DNA from: DASWIG01 sp965371445
GTDB taxonomy: Bacteria; Acidobacteriota; Thermoanaerobaculia; Multivoradales; J023
Assembly: GCA_965371445.1 (NCBI GenBank)
Contig: CBDUYN010000001.1
Coordinates: 1 to 64,000, forward strand
Reading direction: 5' to 3'
Length of the DNA stretch: 64,000 bases
The notes under the pieces were generated by a model. That model was given only the letters and a program-made list of their open reading frames with translations, did no database searches and was not told where the DNA came from. The position numbers and the translations under genes were made by a program. Positions within the stretch are counted from its first letter, which is position 1; every line of letters begins with the position of its first letter. Below are positions 31,642 through 41,341 of this stretch, piece by piece.

Positions 31642-32504
31642 TCAGTCTTCGACAACCTCTTCCGGAGAAGCGGCGGTCCCCGCCTTCAAGAGCCAACGCT
31701 CCAGGGTGGCGAGCTCCGTCGTGCTCAGGATCCGGCGACGGAGGGCGCCGCCGGGGTGCAGACCCCGCCCCGCGAGGACCGTCAGGATCGCCTCCGCTTT
31801 CCCCTTGACTTCCCCCTCAGCCCGGATTTCCCGGATCACCGGATTCCCCTTGGCGGCGAGGGCTCGGGCCACCGTGTCGTCGGCGGACGCCGCGTCGAGG
31901 ATCGCCCCAACCGGCATCGGCTCGGCCAGACTCGGATGGGAGATCTTGGCGTCCGCGGCCAGCTCCACCCAACGACCCTTTTCCTTTTTCCCCTCATCCG
32001 GCACCCACTCGGCGACCTGGCGCTTCTTCACGAAGACCGCGAACACACGGTCGACGCCCCGCTTGAGCATCGTTTGGGCTTTGCGGGTCACCGCGGCCTT
32101 CTTCTGCTCGGAGACGATCTCGAAAGCCAGCTCCTCGCGATAACGCGAACCGGTGCTCGGGTCGGTTCCGTCGCGCACCACGGAGCTGTCGCTCGCGAAG
32201 TCGCCCAACCGGTCGTGGCGGGTCAGGAGGTCGGTCGCGACCCGGTAGCCCGGTGCCAGGTGGGCCCGCAGCAGATAGTCGAGGTCGCCGTTCTGGACGG
32301 CGTGCGGGAGCTCGGCGGGAACGTCTGCAGGATCTCGCCGTCGATCATCTCGCGGCGCTCGACCTCAGGACGTATCTCGTGCTCATCGACGCGTAGACGG
32401 CGACGAGGGTGCGGAGCGTCGCGGCACGCCGGCAACTCGTAGGAGGGAGCCGAGACGGCGGCACCCGGCGCGTGGACTCGGTAGGGAGGGCGGTTCTCAT
32501 CCAC
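31642..32504 (-). pseudogene. Uma2/Rpn-like putative nuclease with a frameshift
   Basis: The 5' frame (from a GTG near 32504) reads DENRPPYRVHAPGAAV...RRRLRVDEHEIRPEVERREMIDGEILQTF, the start of a Uma2-like endonuclease-fold protein. After TFP the text continues in another frame as AELPHAVQNGDLDYLLRAHL, APGYRVATDLLTRHDRLGDF and on through RYREELAFEIVSEQKKAA to the end. A single missing base near 32315 explains the break. The 3' part alone could start at the ATG at 32208 and make a 188-residue protein. A sequencing error is possible. Confidence 0.7.
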
Positions 32505-32691
32505 GTCGACAGGATACCACACACCGCTTCATCGACAAGACGGCATGACGACTCGGAACGGTGGTCGGCTTCGTCGGAATACGCAGGAGGGGGGGGTGAT
32601 CGTCAAGATGGAGTGCAGCGTCGGGATCGACCAGCGGATCGTCGACGACGAAGAAGGGCGGCACCTCTTCGGGGCCGTAGAAGCCCGGCAC
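32497..32691 (-). CDS. Doubtful small minus-strand frame
   Basis: A GTG-started frame of 64 residues (VPGFYGPEEVPPFFVVDDPLVDP at its start) has protein-like composition and ends over the start of the Uma2-like gene. It has no ribosome binding site and could be a remnant. The rest of 32517-32721 shows nothing else. Confidence 0.25.
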   Translation of the reverse strand: MPGFYGPEEVPPFFVVDDPLVDPDAALHLDDHPPLLRIPTKPTTVPSRHAVLSMKRCVVSCRRG

Positions 32692-32721
32692 GTAGAGTCT
32701 CTAGCTGGTAGTCTAGAGGCC

Positions 32722-33474
32722 ATGAGCCTGACTCGTCGGACCTCATGGACCCTTGTCGCTGCCTTTGGGTTTGCCCTTGTGGTGGCGATCCAGGATAGTC
32801 CTGAGGCCGGAGGGAGCGGCGTCGTCCCACGGCCGGAGCTGCCGGCCGGCGACGTCCCCGAGGTCGACACCGCCGTTTTTGCCGTCGGGTGATTCTGGGG
32901 CGGTGACTCCCGGTTCGGGGGTCTCGACGGTGTCCTCGCCACCCGGGTCGGCTACGGGGGCGGGGATCACCGCGATCCCACCTACCACGACGTCGGGGAC
33001 CACATGGAAGCCGTCGAGGTGACTTTCGACCCGCGGCGGATCTCCTACGAGGAGCTCCTCGACGAGTACTGGGGGAGCTTCCCGACCTGGCTTCCTCCCG
33101 GCCCCGGCCGGGTGCGTACGGCGGTCATCACTCGCGGTGAGACGCAGCAGGCGACCGTCGAGGCGGCAAAGGGTGAGCGCGAGCGCAGGACGGGCGATCC
33201 GGTTTACGTCGAGATCCTCCCCGACGCCGCCTTCTACCCGGCGGAGCGCCTGCACCAGAAGTTCTACCTCCAGCGTTCCCGGGCCGAGCTGGTTCGTGAG
33301 CTCGCCCAGGGCTGGGACGGCGACGTCGAGGCATTCCTCGCTTCGACCGTCGCGGCCCGGTTGAACGCCTATCTCAAGGGCATGGCCGGCGAGGAGGCGC
33401 TCACCGAGGTGGCGCGCGAGGTGGGCTGGGACATCGAGGTGCTGCGCGCTCGGATGTGCACCGAGCCGCCATGA
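32722..33474 (+). CDS. msrA: MsrA-like selenoprotein (in-frame TGA at the catalytic site)
   Basis: Read through the TGA at 32890-32892, this is one 250-residue frame. An N-terminal hydrophobic segment (WTLVAAFGFALVVAI) suggests export or anchoring. Then DTAVFAVG-U-FWGGDSRFGGLDGV, VLATRVGYGGGGDHRDPTY, HMEAVEVTFDPRRISYEELLDEYWGSF follow, which is methionine sulfoxide reductase A (normally GGCFWG...TxVGYxGG...PTY...HxExVxVxFDPxxISYExLL). The TGA, codon 57, replaces the catalytic cysteine, so selenocysteine is the natural reading. A cysteine five residues from the end (RMCTEPP) could act as resolving thiol. The middle (WLPPGPGRVRTAV) diverges from classical MsrA, so substrate may differ. Without readthrough the gene would give a useless 56-residue peptide. 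Confidence 0.88.
32890..32923 (+). promoter_or_regulatory. Sec codon and SECIS-like hairpin of the MsrA-like gene
   Basis: After TGA (32890-32892) and a 12-base spacer, GACTCCC (32905-32911) pairs with GGGGGTC (32917-32923), seven pairs with one G-U, and the apical loop is GGTTC. The loop begins 20 bases after the TGA, inside the range known for bacterial SECIS elements, which usually show G in the first loop positions. Confidence 0.7.
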
Positions 33475-33588
33475 ATCAAGATCGGAGCGAAGGATTCGGC
33501 GGCGTGCCGCATCTATAGGGAGTGACGGGCCCCGGAACCGTGTAGGGGACGGTGGACCCGAGGAACCCAGAAACAGCGGAGACGAGCC

Positions 33589-33999
33589 ATGAGAACACGA
33601 GGTCCCAAACAGCTGTACTGCCTTGCGCTGTCGGCGCTGCTTTTCCTGCCGGCGGTGCCGGCGCTTGCCGAGGGCGAAAGCTTCGAGCTCCATCTGGAGG
33701 AGGCTCTCGCCTTGCAGGGTGCCGGCCTGCTCCTCGACGAGATCGAGGCCATGGACGGCTCCACCGAGCTCGAGCCGACACCGGAGACGAATCTCACCGA
33801 GGTCCGCCTGGAGAGCCTCCCGGAGACCTCCGCGAGAATGGCCGAGCAGGCGGCGGAAGACGACATGGCGGCGGAGGCGAAGCCGAAGGGGTTCGGCCGT
33901 TGGCTCAAGAAGCATTGGTACGTCCCGGTCCTCGTCGCGGTCGCCATCGGAGTCGTCGTCGTGGACGACGACGACGACGGCGAGGAAGACGACGACTGA
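33589..33999 (+). CDS. Exported small protein with poly-Asp tail
   Basis: 136 residues: a signal peptide (YCLALSALLFLPAVPALA), an acidic helical middle, then a basic patch and a second membrane helix (HWYVPVLVAVAIGVVVV) ending in an almost pure Asp/Glu tail. The tail encoded by repeated GAC codons lies on the opposite side of the membrane from the basic patch. Function unknown. GGAG precedes the ATG by eight bases. Confidence 0.65.
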   Translation: MRTRGPKQLYCLALSALLFLPAVPALAEGESFELHLEEALALQGAGLLLDEIEAMDGSTELEPTPETNLTEVRLESLPETSARMAEQAAEDDMAAEAKPKGFGRWLKKHWYVPVLVAVAIGVVVVDDDDDGEEDDD

Positions 34000-34086
34000 G
34001 AAGCGGCGTCTCAAGACGAGCCGGGCAATCGGTGCTAGCCTCCGCGGCGAGGAACGCGGAGGATCCATTCGTGCTGGCGAGCTTCA

Positions 34087-34114
34087 GTCTTCGCCGTGGG
34101 GTGATTCTGGGGCG
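34087..34114 (+). repeat. Remnant of the selenoprotein MsrA active-site region
   Basis: The sequence GGGTGATTCTGGGGCGG occurs here and at 32887-32903. In frame it reads SVFAVG-TGA-FWGG, the same Sec-site text, but after FWGG it runs into unrelated sequence at the DoxX gene end. It appears to be a leftover of a second copy. Confidence 0.55.
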
Positions 34115-34131
34115 GAGCGCCTGCACCTCCT

Positions 34132-34521
34132 TCAGGAGGACTGCGCACGCAGCTCGAGCACGCCCCGAAACGAGTCGCGGTACGCCCAGGCCAGGAACAC
34201 CTCCAAGACGACGAGGACGATCCCGACGGCAATGCCTGCCGGATCGAGGAAGGCATGGAAGAGAAGGATGTTGACGATGATCGGTGCCAGCAGCGTCAGG
34301 GCGAGAGGTACCAGGAAACCCGTCATCAGGAGAAGCCCGCAGACGATGTCGACGACCTTCATGAACGGGAAGAGGTAGCCGCTCCCCACCAGCGCACCGA
34401 GGAAGGCCCCCGCCTTTTCCGAGGGCTCCGGCTGCGGCAGGAACGGCACGAAGTAGTTAATCCCGAAGACGACGAAGATCAGCCCGAGCAGAATCCTGGC
34501 GATCAAGACGGCTTTGTCCAT
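34132..34521 (-). CDS. DoxX-family membrane protein
   Basis: 129 residues with four membrane helices: ARILLGLIFVVFGINYFVPF, the YLFPFMKVVDIVCGLLLM segment, PLALTLLAPIIVNILLFHAF and GIAVGIVLVVLEVFLAWAYR. These are the standard DoxX/SURF4-like layout. The family includes redox-linked membrane proteins, with no defined role here. Transcribed alone; its 3' end abuts the MsrA remnant. Confidence 0.85.
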   Translation of the reverse strand: MDKAVLIARILLGLIFVVFGINYFVPFLPQPEPSEKAGAFLGALVGSGYLFPFMKVVDIVCGLLLMTGFLVPLALTLLAPIIVNILLFHAFLDPAGIAVGIVLVVLEVFLAWAYRDSFRGVLELRAQSS

Positions 34522-34745
34522 GACTTTTTCCTTCCGGTTCCGGGTTGTAGGGTGTGTGTATCGTATCGTAGCCCAAGCTCGGCCGTCGTCTCAAGACCTG
34601 GCCGGTGGCCCGGGTTCGGATTCCGCGCCCGCAGGCTGCAGCCGATGAGGCTAGAATGAGTAGCTGACGCCGCGCTGCGATCGTGGCGATCGCCGTTGCG
34701 CGATCGATTGCCAACCTACGCCGGCAAACGCGGAGGGTAAATTCG

Positions 34746-36095
34746 GTGCAGGCAAGCTTCATCGACATCCTGGTCTTCGCTTGGCGCGCCCTTTCGGGGC
34801 ATCGTCTCCGTACGGGCTTGAGCCTCCTGGGCATGACGATCGGCGTCGCCGCCGTCATCGTCCTGACCGCGCTCGGCGAGGGGGCGCGGCTCTATGTGAC
34901 CGGCCAGTTCACGAACCTCGGCTCGAACCTCGTCATCGTCGTCCCCGGCAGGAACGAGACCACGGGCGCTGTGCCCGGGGTCGGGGGAGTGGCGAACGAC
35001 CTGACGCTCGACGACGCCCGCGCCGTGAAGCGCCGAGTCCGCCAGATCCGGCGCATCGCCCCGATCACCGTCGCCACCGAGACCGTCTCCGCCAGGCGGC
35101 GATCCGCCGGACGGCGCCACCGCCAGGTGGCGGTCATCGGCACCACCCGGGACTACTTCACGATCCGCCAGCTGCCCGTCGCCCGCGGCGAGCCCCTGCC
35201 CGAGGGCGACCTCGGACGTGCCGCGCCGGTCGTCGTCCTCGGTGCCGAGACGGCCCGCGAGCTCTTCGGACAGGGCGAGGCGATCGGCGCCGTCGTGCGG
35301 GTTGGCTCCTGGCGGATGCGTGTGGTCGGCGTCCTGGAGTCGAAGGGCGTCCAACTGGGTGTCGACCTGGACGACCTGGTGATCGTCCCCGTGGCGACGG
35401 CGATGCGGATGTTCAACATCCGCTCGCTCTTTCGCCTCATCGGCCAGGTCGACTCTCCGGCGGAGCTCGACGCGGCCCGCGACGGCATCCTCGAAGTCCT
35501 TGCCGAGCGCCACGGCGAGGAAGACGTCACCTGCTTGACCCAGGACGCCGTCGTCTCGACGCTGTCGTCGATCTTAAACGCCCTGACCGCAGCGATCGGC
35601 GCGATCGGCGCGGTCTCGCTTTCCGTCGCCGGCATCGGCATCATGAACGTGATGCTGGTCTCGGTCTCGGAGCGTACGGCCGAGGTGGGCCTCTTGAAGG
35701 CCCTGGGCGCTTACCGCCGGCAGATCCTCGCCGTTTTCCTCACCGAGGCGGCGCTCCTCTCGACAGCCGGCGGCGCGCTGGGGCTCGCCGTCGGCTGGGC
35801 GGCGGTCCAGGTCATCGTCGCGGTCTATCCGGCGATGCCGGCGCGTCCGCCGGTGTGGGCCGTCGTCGCGGCGGCGGCCGTGTCGATCGGGATGGGGCTC
35901 GTCTTCGGCGTCCTGCCGGCGCGCCTCGCCACGGACCTCGATCCGGTGGCGGCTCTGGGGAGGGGGCTGAGATGGCTCAGGGCGACGGCGGCAGCCGGCA
36001 GGGCCTGCTCGCGCTTGCGGGCGGTGCCCTCGTCGGACATCCCCTGCGCTCGTTCCTCTCCATGCTCGGCATCGCCGCCGGCGTCTCCTCAGTGA
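34746..36095 (+). CDS. MacB-type ABC transporter permease, first of two
   Basis: 449 residues with the FtsX/MacB topology: helix 1 (LSLLGMTIGVAAVIVLTAL), a large periplasmic domain, and three C-terminal helices around SVAGIGIMNVMLVSVSERTAEVGLLKALGA. The GTG at 34746 has GGAGG upstream. The normal family end, near LDPVAALGRGL, is followed by about 40 Ala/Ser/Arg-rich residues that overlap the next gene by 124 bases. One G fewer in the run GGGGAGGGGGC (35957-35969) would end the protein at a TGA beside the next ATG, so a one-base insertion or error is likely. No ATPase gene accompanies the pair. Confidence 0.85.
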   Translation: MQASFIDILVFAWRALSGHRLRTGLSLLGMTIGVAAVIVLTALGEGARLYVTGQFTNLGSNLVIVVPGRNETTGAVPGVGGVANDLTLDDARAVKRRVRQIRRIAPITVATETVSARRRSAGRRHRQVAVIGTTRDYFTIRQLPVARGEPLPEGDLGRAAPVVVLGAETARELFGQGEAIGAVVRVGSWRMRVVGVLESKGVQLGVDLDDLVIVPVATAMRMFNIRSLFRLIGQVDSPAELDAARDGILEVLAERHGEEDVTCLTQDAVVSTLSSILNALTAAIGAIGAVSLSVAGIGIMNVMLVSVSERTAEVGLLKALGAYRRQILAVFLTEAALLSTAGGALGLAVGWAAVQVIVAVYPAMPARPPVWAVVAAAAVSIGMGLVFGVLPARLATDLDPVAALGRGLRWLRATAAAGRACSRLRAVPSSDIPCARSSPCSASPPASPQ

Positions 36096-37192
36096 TCCTT
36101 CTCACCTCGGTCGGCGAAGGGACGCGCTCCTACGTCCTCTCGCAGTTCACCCAGTTCGGCACCCACATCCTGGTGGTCTCACCCGGCAAGTCGAAGACGG
36201 TGGGCCTGCCCGGCGTGCTCGGCGGGACGACCCATCCTCTGTCGATCGACGACGCGGTCGCCATTGAGCGGCTCGGCGACGTCGAGGCCGTGGTGCCCCT
36301 CGCCTTCGGTCAGGCGCGGGTGGAAGCCGGGAACCGCGGACGCAGCGTCATCATCTACGGCGTCACGCCGTCGTTGCCCGAGGTCTGGAAGTTCCGCGTC
36401 CGCCAGGGTTCTTTTTGGCCGGCGGGCGATCCCCAGCGTGCCTCCTCCTACGTCGTCCTGGGACCGACTCTAAAGCGCGAGCTCTTTGACGATGGCGACG
36501 CCCTGGGCCAGTTCGTTCGCATCGCCGGCCGGCGTTTTCGCGTCATCGGCATCATGGAGCCGAAGGGCCGCCTCCTCGGCATCGACCTGGGCGACACGGC
36601 CTACGTGCCGGTGGCGGCGACGATGCAGGTCTTCAACCTGCGCGAGCTGACCGAGATCGACGTCCTCTACGGCGCCTCGGTGTCGCCACGACACGTCGAG
36701 CGCTCCATCACGGCGCTGTTGACCCACCGTCACGACGGCAACGAGGACTTCACGATCCTCACCCAGGAGGCCATGCTCGAGGTCTTCGGCAACGTCATGG
36801 ACGTCATCACCATGTCGGTGGGGGCGATCGCCGGAGTGTCGCTCCTCGTGGGGGCGATCGGCATCCTGACGATGATGTGGATCGCCGTCGGCGAGCGGAC
36901 GGCGGAGATCGGGCTCCTGCGCTCGATCGGCGCCACGCGGGGGCAGGTGCAATTCCTCTTCCTCGCCGAGGCCGCGGCGCTGGCGATCGTCGGCGGGGCG
37001 CTCGGGGTGGCGGTGGGGATGGGGATCTGCGGTGTGCTGGTGACGGCGATCCCCGCCCTGCCGATCAAGACGCCGCTCTCGTTCGTCGCGGCGGCACTTG
37101 GGGTAAGCTTTGTGACCGGCCTCGCCTCGGGGGTGCTGCCGGCGCGCCGCGCCGCGGCGCTCGATCCGATCGAGGCGCTGCGGGCGGAATAG
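35972..37192 (+). CDS. MacB-type ABC transporter permease, second of two
   Basis: 406 residues, same fold as the gene before it: PLRSFLSMLGIAAGVSSVILLTSVGEG, a periplasmic MacB-PCD-type domain, then GAIAGVSLLVGAIGILTMMWIAVGERTAEIGLLRSIGA and two more helices, ending ALDPIEALRAE as is typical. Likely forms a heterodimeric permease with the upstream protein, energised by an ATPase encoded elsewhere. The ATG at 35972 follows GGAGGGGGCTGAG. Confidence 0.9.
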   Translation: MAQGDGGSRQGLLALAGGALVGHPLRSFLSMLGIAAGVSSVILLTSVGEGTRSYVLSQFTQFGTHILVVSPGKSKTVGLPGVLGGTTHPLSIDDAVAIERLGDVEAVVPLAFGQARVEAGNRGRSVIIYGVTPSLPEVWKFRVRQGSFWPAGDPQRASSYVVLGPTLKRELFDDGDALGQFVRIAGRRFRVIGIMEPKGRLLGIDLGDTAYVPVAATMQVFNLRELTEIDVLYGASVSPRHVERSITALLTHRHDGNEDFTILTQEAMLEVFGNVMDVITMSVGAIAGVSLLVGAIGILTMMWIAVGERTAEIGLLRSIGATRGQVQFLFLAEAAALAIVGGALGVAVGMGICGVLVTAIPALPIKTPLSFVAAALGVSFVTGLASGVLPARRAAALDPIEALRAE

Positions 37193-37196
37193 GCAG

Positions 37197-37224
37197 GTAG
37201 GGGCGCACGGCCGTGCGCCCCTAC
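37197..37224. terminator. Perfect 28-bp palindrome between convergent genes
   Basis: Arms of 14 bases starting GTAGGGGCGCACGG and mirrored exactly. It lies between the convergent permease and citrate synthase genes and could terminate both. It belongs to the same GTAGGGGCG-type family as the elements at 57295-57370, so it is also a REP-like repeat. Confidence 0.65.
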
Positions 37225-37231
37225 AAAGCTC

Positions 37232-38500
<1,269 letters not shown>

Positions 38501-38768
38501 GACTGTACTCCTGGACTCTAGCTAGGTCGTTTATTATCCCGGGGATTTCGCGCCGGCGCGCCCGGGTTCGATGCAGTGTCTGACCCCCCTACTTCACCGT
38601 AACGCCAAGGGCCGGCGCCAGGAAACACGCCAAGCGGTAGGCGGCGGCCGAGACGGCCCTACCTGGGGGGGTAGCCGGTCGCCACCCCGTCGGGGCGAGG
38701 CTTGAAAGCAGCCGTGAAGCGGGGTGGAGGCGGGGCAGGTCGGGCCTGCAATGCGGTAGGATCGCCAG

Positions 38769-39356
38769 ATGCTGAGTGAAGAAGAGCTCCTCAGAAAAAT
38801 CCGTGACGGCGAAGACGACGCTTTCGACGTCTTCGTCGCGCGTTACGGCCGACGGCTCCTGGCCTTCGGGATGCGCATGTGCGGCGGCCACCGCGAGGAC
38901 GCCGAGGACGTCTTCCAGGAGACGCTCTTAAAGGCCTACCAGGGTCTGGAAGCGATCCGCGATCCGGGGGCCGTCCGGACGTGGCTTTTCCGGGTGGCTT
39001 CGAACCAATGCCTGATGAAGCGGCGCAAGGAGAAACCGGAGCGCGAGGTGCCCTTGAGCTTCGACGGCGCCGAGGCCGACGTCGACTTCGCCGCGCCGAT
39101 CGAGATCGCCGACTGGTCGCACCGGCCCGACGACGACGCCGAGCAGGCGGAGCTGCACGCGGTGCTGGACGGGGCGATCTCGGGGCTGGCGCCCGAGCTC
39201 AGGATCGTCGTCTTGTTGCGCGACGTGGAGGGCCTCTCCACCAAGGAGACCGCCGAATCCCTGCACCTCGGGGCCTCGGCGGTCAAGATGCGCCTCCACC
39301 GCGGCCGTATGGCGCTGCGCGAGCGCCTGGCGAGCTATCACCAGCAGGCTGCCTAG
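38769..39356 (+). CDS. ECF RNA polymerase sigma factor
   Basis: 195 residues, sigma-70 group 4. Region 2 is FDVFVARYGRRLLAFGMRMCGGHREDAEDVFQETLLKAY, region 4 is LAPELRIVVLLRDVEGLSTKETAESLHLGASAVKMRLHRGR. One base separates its stop from the next gene, a putative anti-sigma factor, so they form one unit. Confidence 0.93.
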   Translation: MLSEEELLRKIRDGEDDAFDVFVARYGRRLLAFGMRMCGGHREDAEDVFQETLLKAYQGLEAIRDPGAVRTWLFRVASNQCLMKRRKEKPEREVPLSFDGAEADVDFAAPIEIADWSHRPDDDAEQAELHAVLDGAISGLAPELRIVVLLRDVEGLSTKETAESLHLGASAVKMRLHRGRMALRERLASYHQQAA

Positions 39357-39357
39357 G

Positions 39358-39666
39358 ATGGCGGGCAAGAAGACCAAGAACGAAGCCCTCGCGGCCATGG
39401 ACCCGGAGAGCCGGCAGCGGTTCTGCCGCCAGGTCCTGGAGGGCCTCTCCGACCTGGTGGAAGGCGAGGCCCCGGAGGATTTCTGCCGCCAGGTCGACGA
39501 GGTCCTCGGCGACTGCGGGCCCTACCTCGCCCTGCGCAACACCCTGGAGGCGACGATCGAGCTGACCCGTACCCTGGGCGAGGACGACGCTTTGCCGGAG
39601 GTCGTCCTCGACGAGGCCGCCTTCGCACGCTGTGTCGAGCGCGTCCGCTTGGGGCTCAGGAAGTAG
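39358..39666 (+). CDS. Anti-sigma-like protein with degenerate zinc finger
   Basis: 102 residues. LEGLSDLVEGEAPEDFCRQVDEVLGDCGPYLALRNTLEATIELTR matches the zf-HC2 anti-sigma layout (LSEYLDGEL..CxxxxxHLxxCxxCxxxxxTL), but the His and one Cys of the HCCC set are missing (Val and Tyr stand there). No membrane helix, so it is a soluble anti-sigma of the ECF protein just upstream. Whether it still binds zinc is doubtful. Confidence 0.75.
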   Translation: MAGKKTKNEALAAMDPESRQRFCRQVLEGLSDLVEGEAPEDFCRQVDEVLGDCGPYLALRNTLEATIELTRTLGEDDALPEVVLDEAAFARCVERVRLGLRK

Positions 39667-39678
39667 GACGGCCTTCTG

Positions 39679-41310
39679 ATGAAGAACACGATATTAGCGT
39701 TTCTGCTGGCCGGCGCGCTGGCACCGGCCGCGTTCGGTTTCAACCCCGAAGAGCTCTGGCGGGCCTGGCCCGAAGAACGCTTTGTCAAGACGCCGGCGCC
39801 CTGTCTGCGTCCGGCAGAGCTCGCCGAGAGCCTACGCGCGTTGGCCAAGCGTCATCCGGAACGGCTGCGTCTCGAGGAGGCCGGCCGCTCCTTCGAGGGA
39901 CGCCCCATCCACCTCCTCACCCTGGGACGGGGACCGCGCAAGGTCCTCCTGTGGTCGCAGATGCACGGCGACGAGCCGTCGGCGACGCCGGCGCTGCTTG
40001 ACGTCGCGGACTTTCTGCTGTCGCGCGGCGAGGACGGCGACGTCGAGTCGATCCTCGACGGCGTGACGCTTCTCATGGTCCCGATGCTCAACCCCGACGG
40101 CGCGGAGCTCTACGCGCGCCGCAACGCCCAGTCGATCGACGTCAACCGCGACGCCTTGAACCTTGCGACTCCGGAAGGGCGGCTCCTGAAGCGCCTTCGC
40201 GACGAGCACGAGCCGTTCCTGGGCTTTAATCTCCACGACCAGAACCGGCGGACGGCCGCCGGCGACACCGGGCGGCTGGCGACGATCGCCGTGCTGGCCG
40301 TCGCCGGGGACCCGCAGGGAACCGTCACGCCGGGCCGTCGGCGGGCGAAACGCGCCTGTACGGCCATCGTCGAGACGCTGGCGCCGTTCAATCCAGGCGG
40401 CACGGCGCGCTACGACGAGGACTGGAGCCCGCGGGCTTTCGGCGACAACCTGACCGCCTGGGGGACGCCGGTCGTGCTGATCGAGAGCGGCGGCCTGCCG
40501 CCGGGTCACGGCTTCGCCGAGCTCAGCCGGCTCAACTTCGTGGCGCTCCTCACCGTCCTGCGCGAGCTGGTCCGCGATGACCTGGCCGGCTACGACCCCG
40601 AGGTCTACGACCAGCTGCCGCGAAATACGTCCGACGCCTGGGTCGACGTCGTGGTGCGCGGCGGCTCGATCCTCCGGCCGGGGTCGCCCGCAGCGTACCG
40701 GGCGGATCTGGCCTTCAACCTGCCGCTCGACGAGCGTGCGGCGGCGGGTTGCCCGACTTCCGCGAGCGGACCTTCGCGGGTGGTCGAGATCGGCGACGGA
40801 CGTTTCCTCGCCGCGGGCCACGAGGTCGACGCCGGCAGACGGCTCCTGGTACCGCCGTTCGTGGCCGGGATCCGCGGCTACTCGGCCCGCCGCTGGCTCG
40901 ACGCCGACACCCTGGTGGACCTGGCGCGCCTTGGCGTCGGCACGGTACACTGGAGGGTCGCCGCGCGGCGCCTGGCGAAAGCGCGGGAGACGGCACGGGA
41001 GCTGAACGGCGGTGGACGAGCCCGTATCGATGTCGTTGCCCACCCTTCGCCCGAGCCCTGGCTCGTGCTGACGGGTCCCCCGTCCACACCGGCCTCTCCG
41101 TCCCTGGCGGACGTCGTGGCGGCCCTCGCCGGCAAGCGCCGGCCGGTCGAGGTCGAGAGTCCGGGGCACCTGTGGCCTTCCGGTCCAGGCTTGCGCAAGG
41201 ACCGGCCCGCCTCCTTTCTTCTCGTCACGCCGGGGGCGTGGGACAATCTCCGGACTACGCGGCTCGACGCGGTCTGGATCGACGGCGTCGAAGTGGAGCC
41301 GAAGCCATGA
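39679..41310 (+). CDS. Secreted M14-family zinc carboxypeptidase
   Basis: 543 residues. After a signal peptide (ILAFLLAGALAPAAFG), the M14 catalytic domain shows the HxxE zinc motif in SQMHGDEPSATPAL, the arginine/asparagine region MLNPDGAELYARRNAQSIDVNRD, the third zinc ligand in GFNLHDQ and the catalytic glutamate in VVLIESGG. A second domain of about 230 residues follows that I do not recognise. Follows the anti-sigma gene closely. Confidence 0.9.
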   Translation: MKNTILAFLLAGALAPAAFGFNPEELWRAWPEERFVKTPAPCLRPAELAESLRALAKRHPERLRLEEAGRSFEGRPIHLLTLGRGPRKVLLWSQMHGDEPSATPALLDVADFLLSRGEDGDVESILDGVTLLMVPMLNPDGAELYARRNAQSIDVNRDALNLATPEGRLLKRLRDEHEPFLGFNLHDQNRRTAAGDTGRLATIAVLAVAGDPQGTVTPGRRRAKRACTAIVETLAPFNPGGTARYDEDWSPRAFGDNLTAWGTPVVLIESGGLPPGHGFAELSRLNFVALLTVLRELVRDDLAGYDPEVYDQLPRNTSDAWVDVVVRGGSILRPGSPAAYRADLAFNLPLDERAAAGCPTSASGPSRVVEIGDGRFLAAGHEVDAGRRLLVPPFVAGIRGYSARRWLDADTLVDLARLGVGTVHWRVAARRLAKARETARELNGGGRARIDVVAHPSPEPWLVLTGPPSTPASPSLADVVAALAGKRRPVEVESPGHLWPSGPGLRKDRPASFLLVTPGAWDNLRTTRLDAVWIDGVEVEPKP

Positions 41311-41341
41311 CCAGGAAAACCGAAATCGCAAGGAGGCCCTC

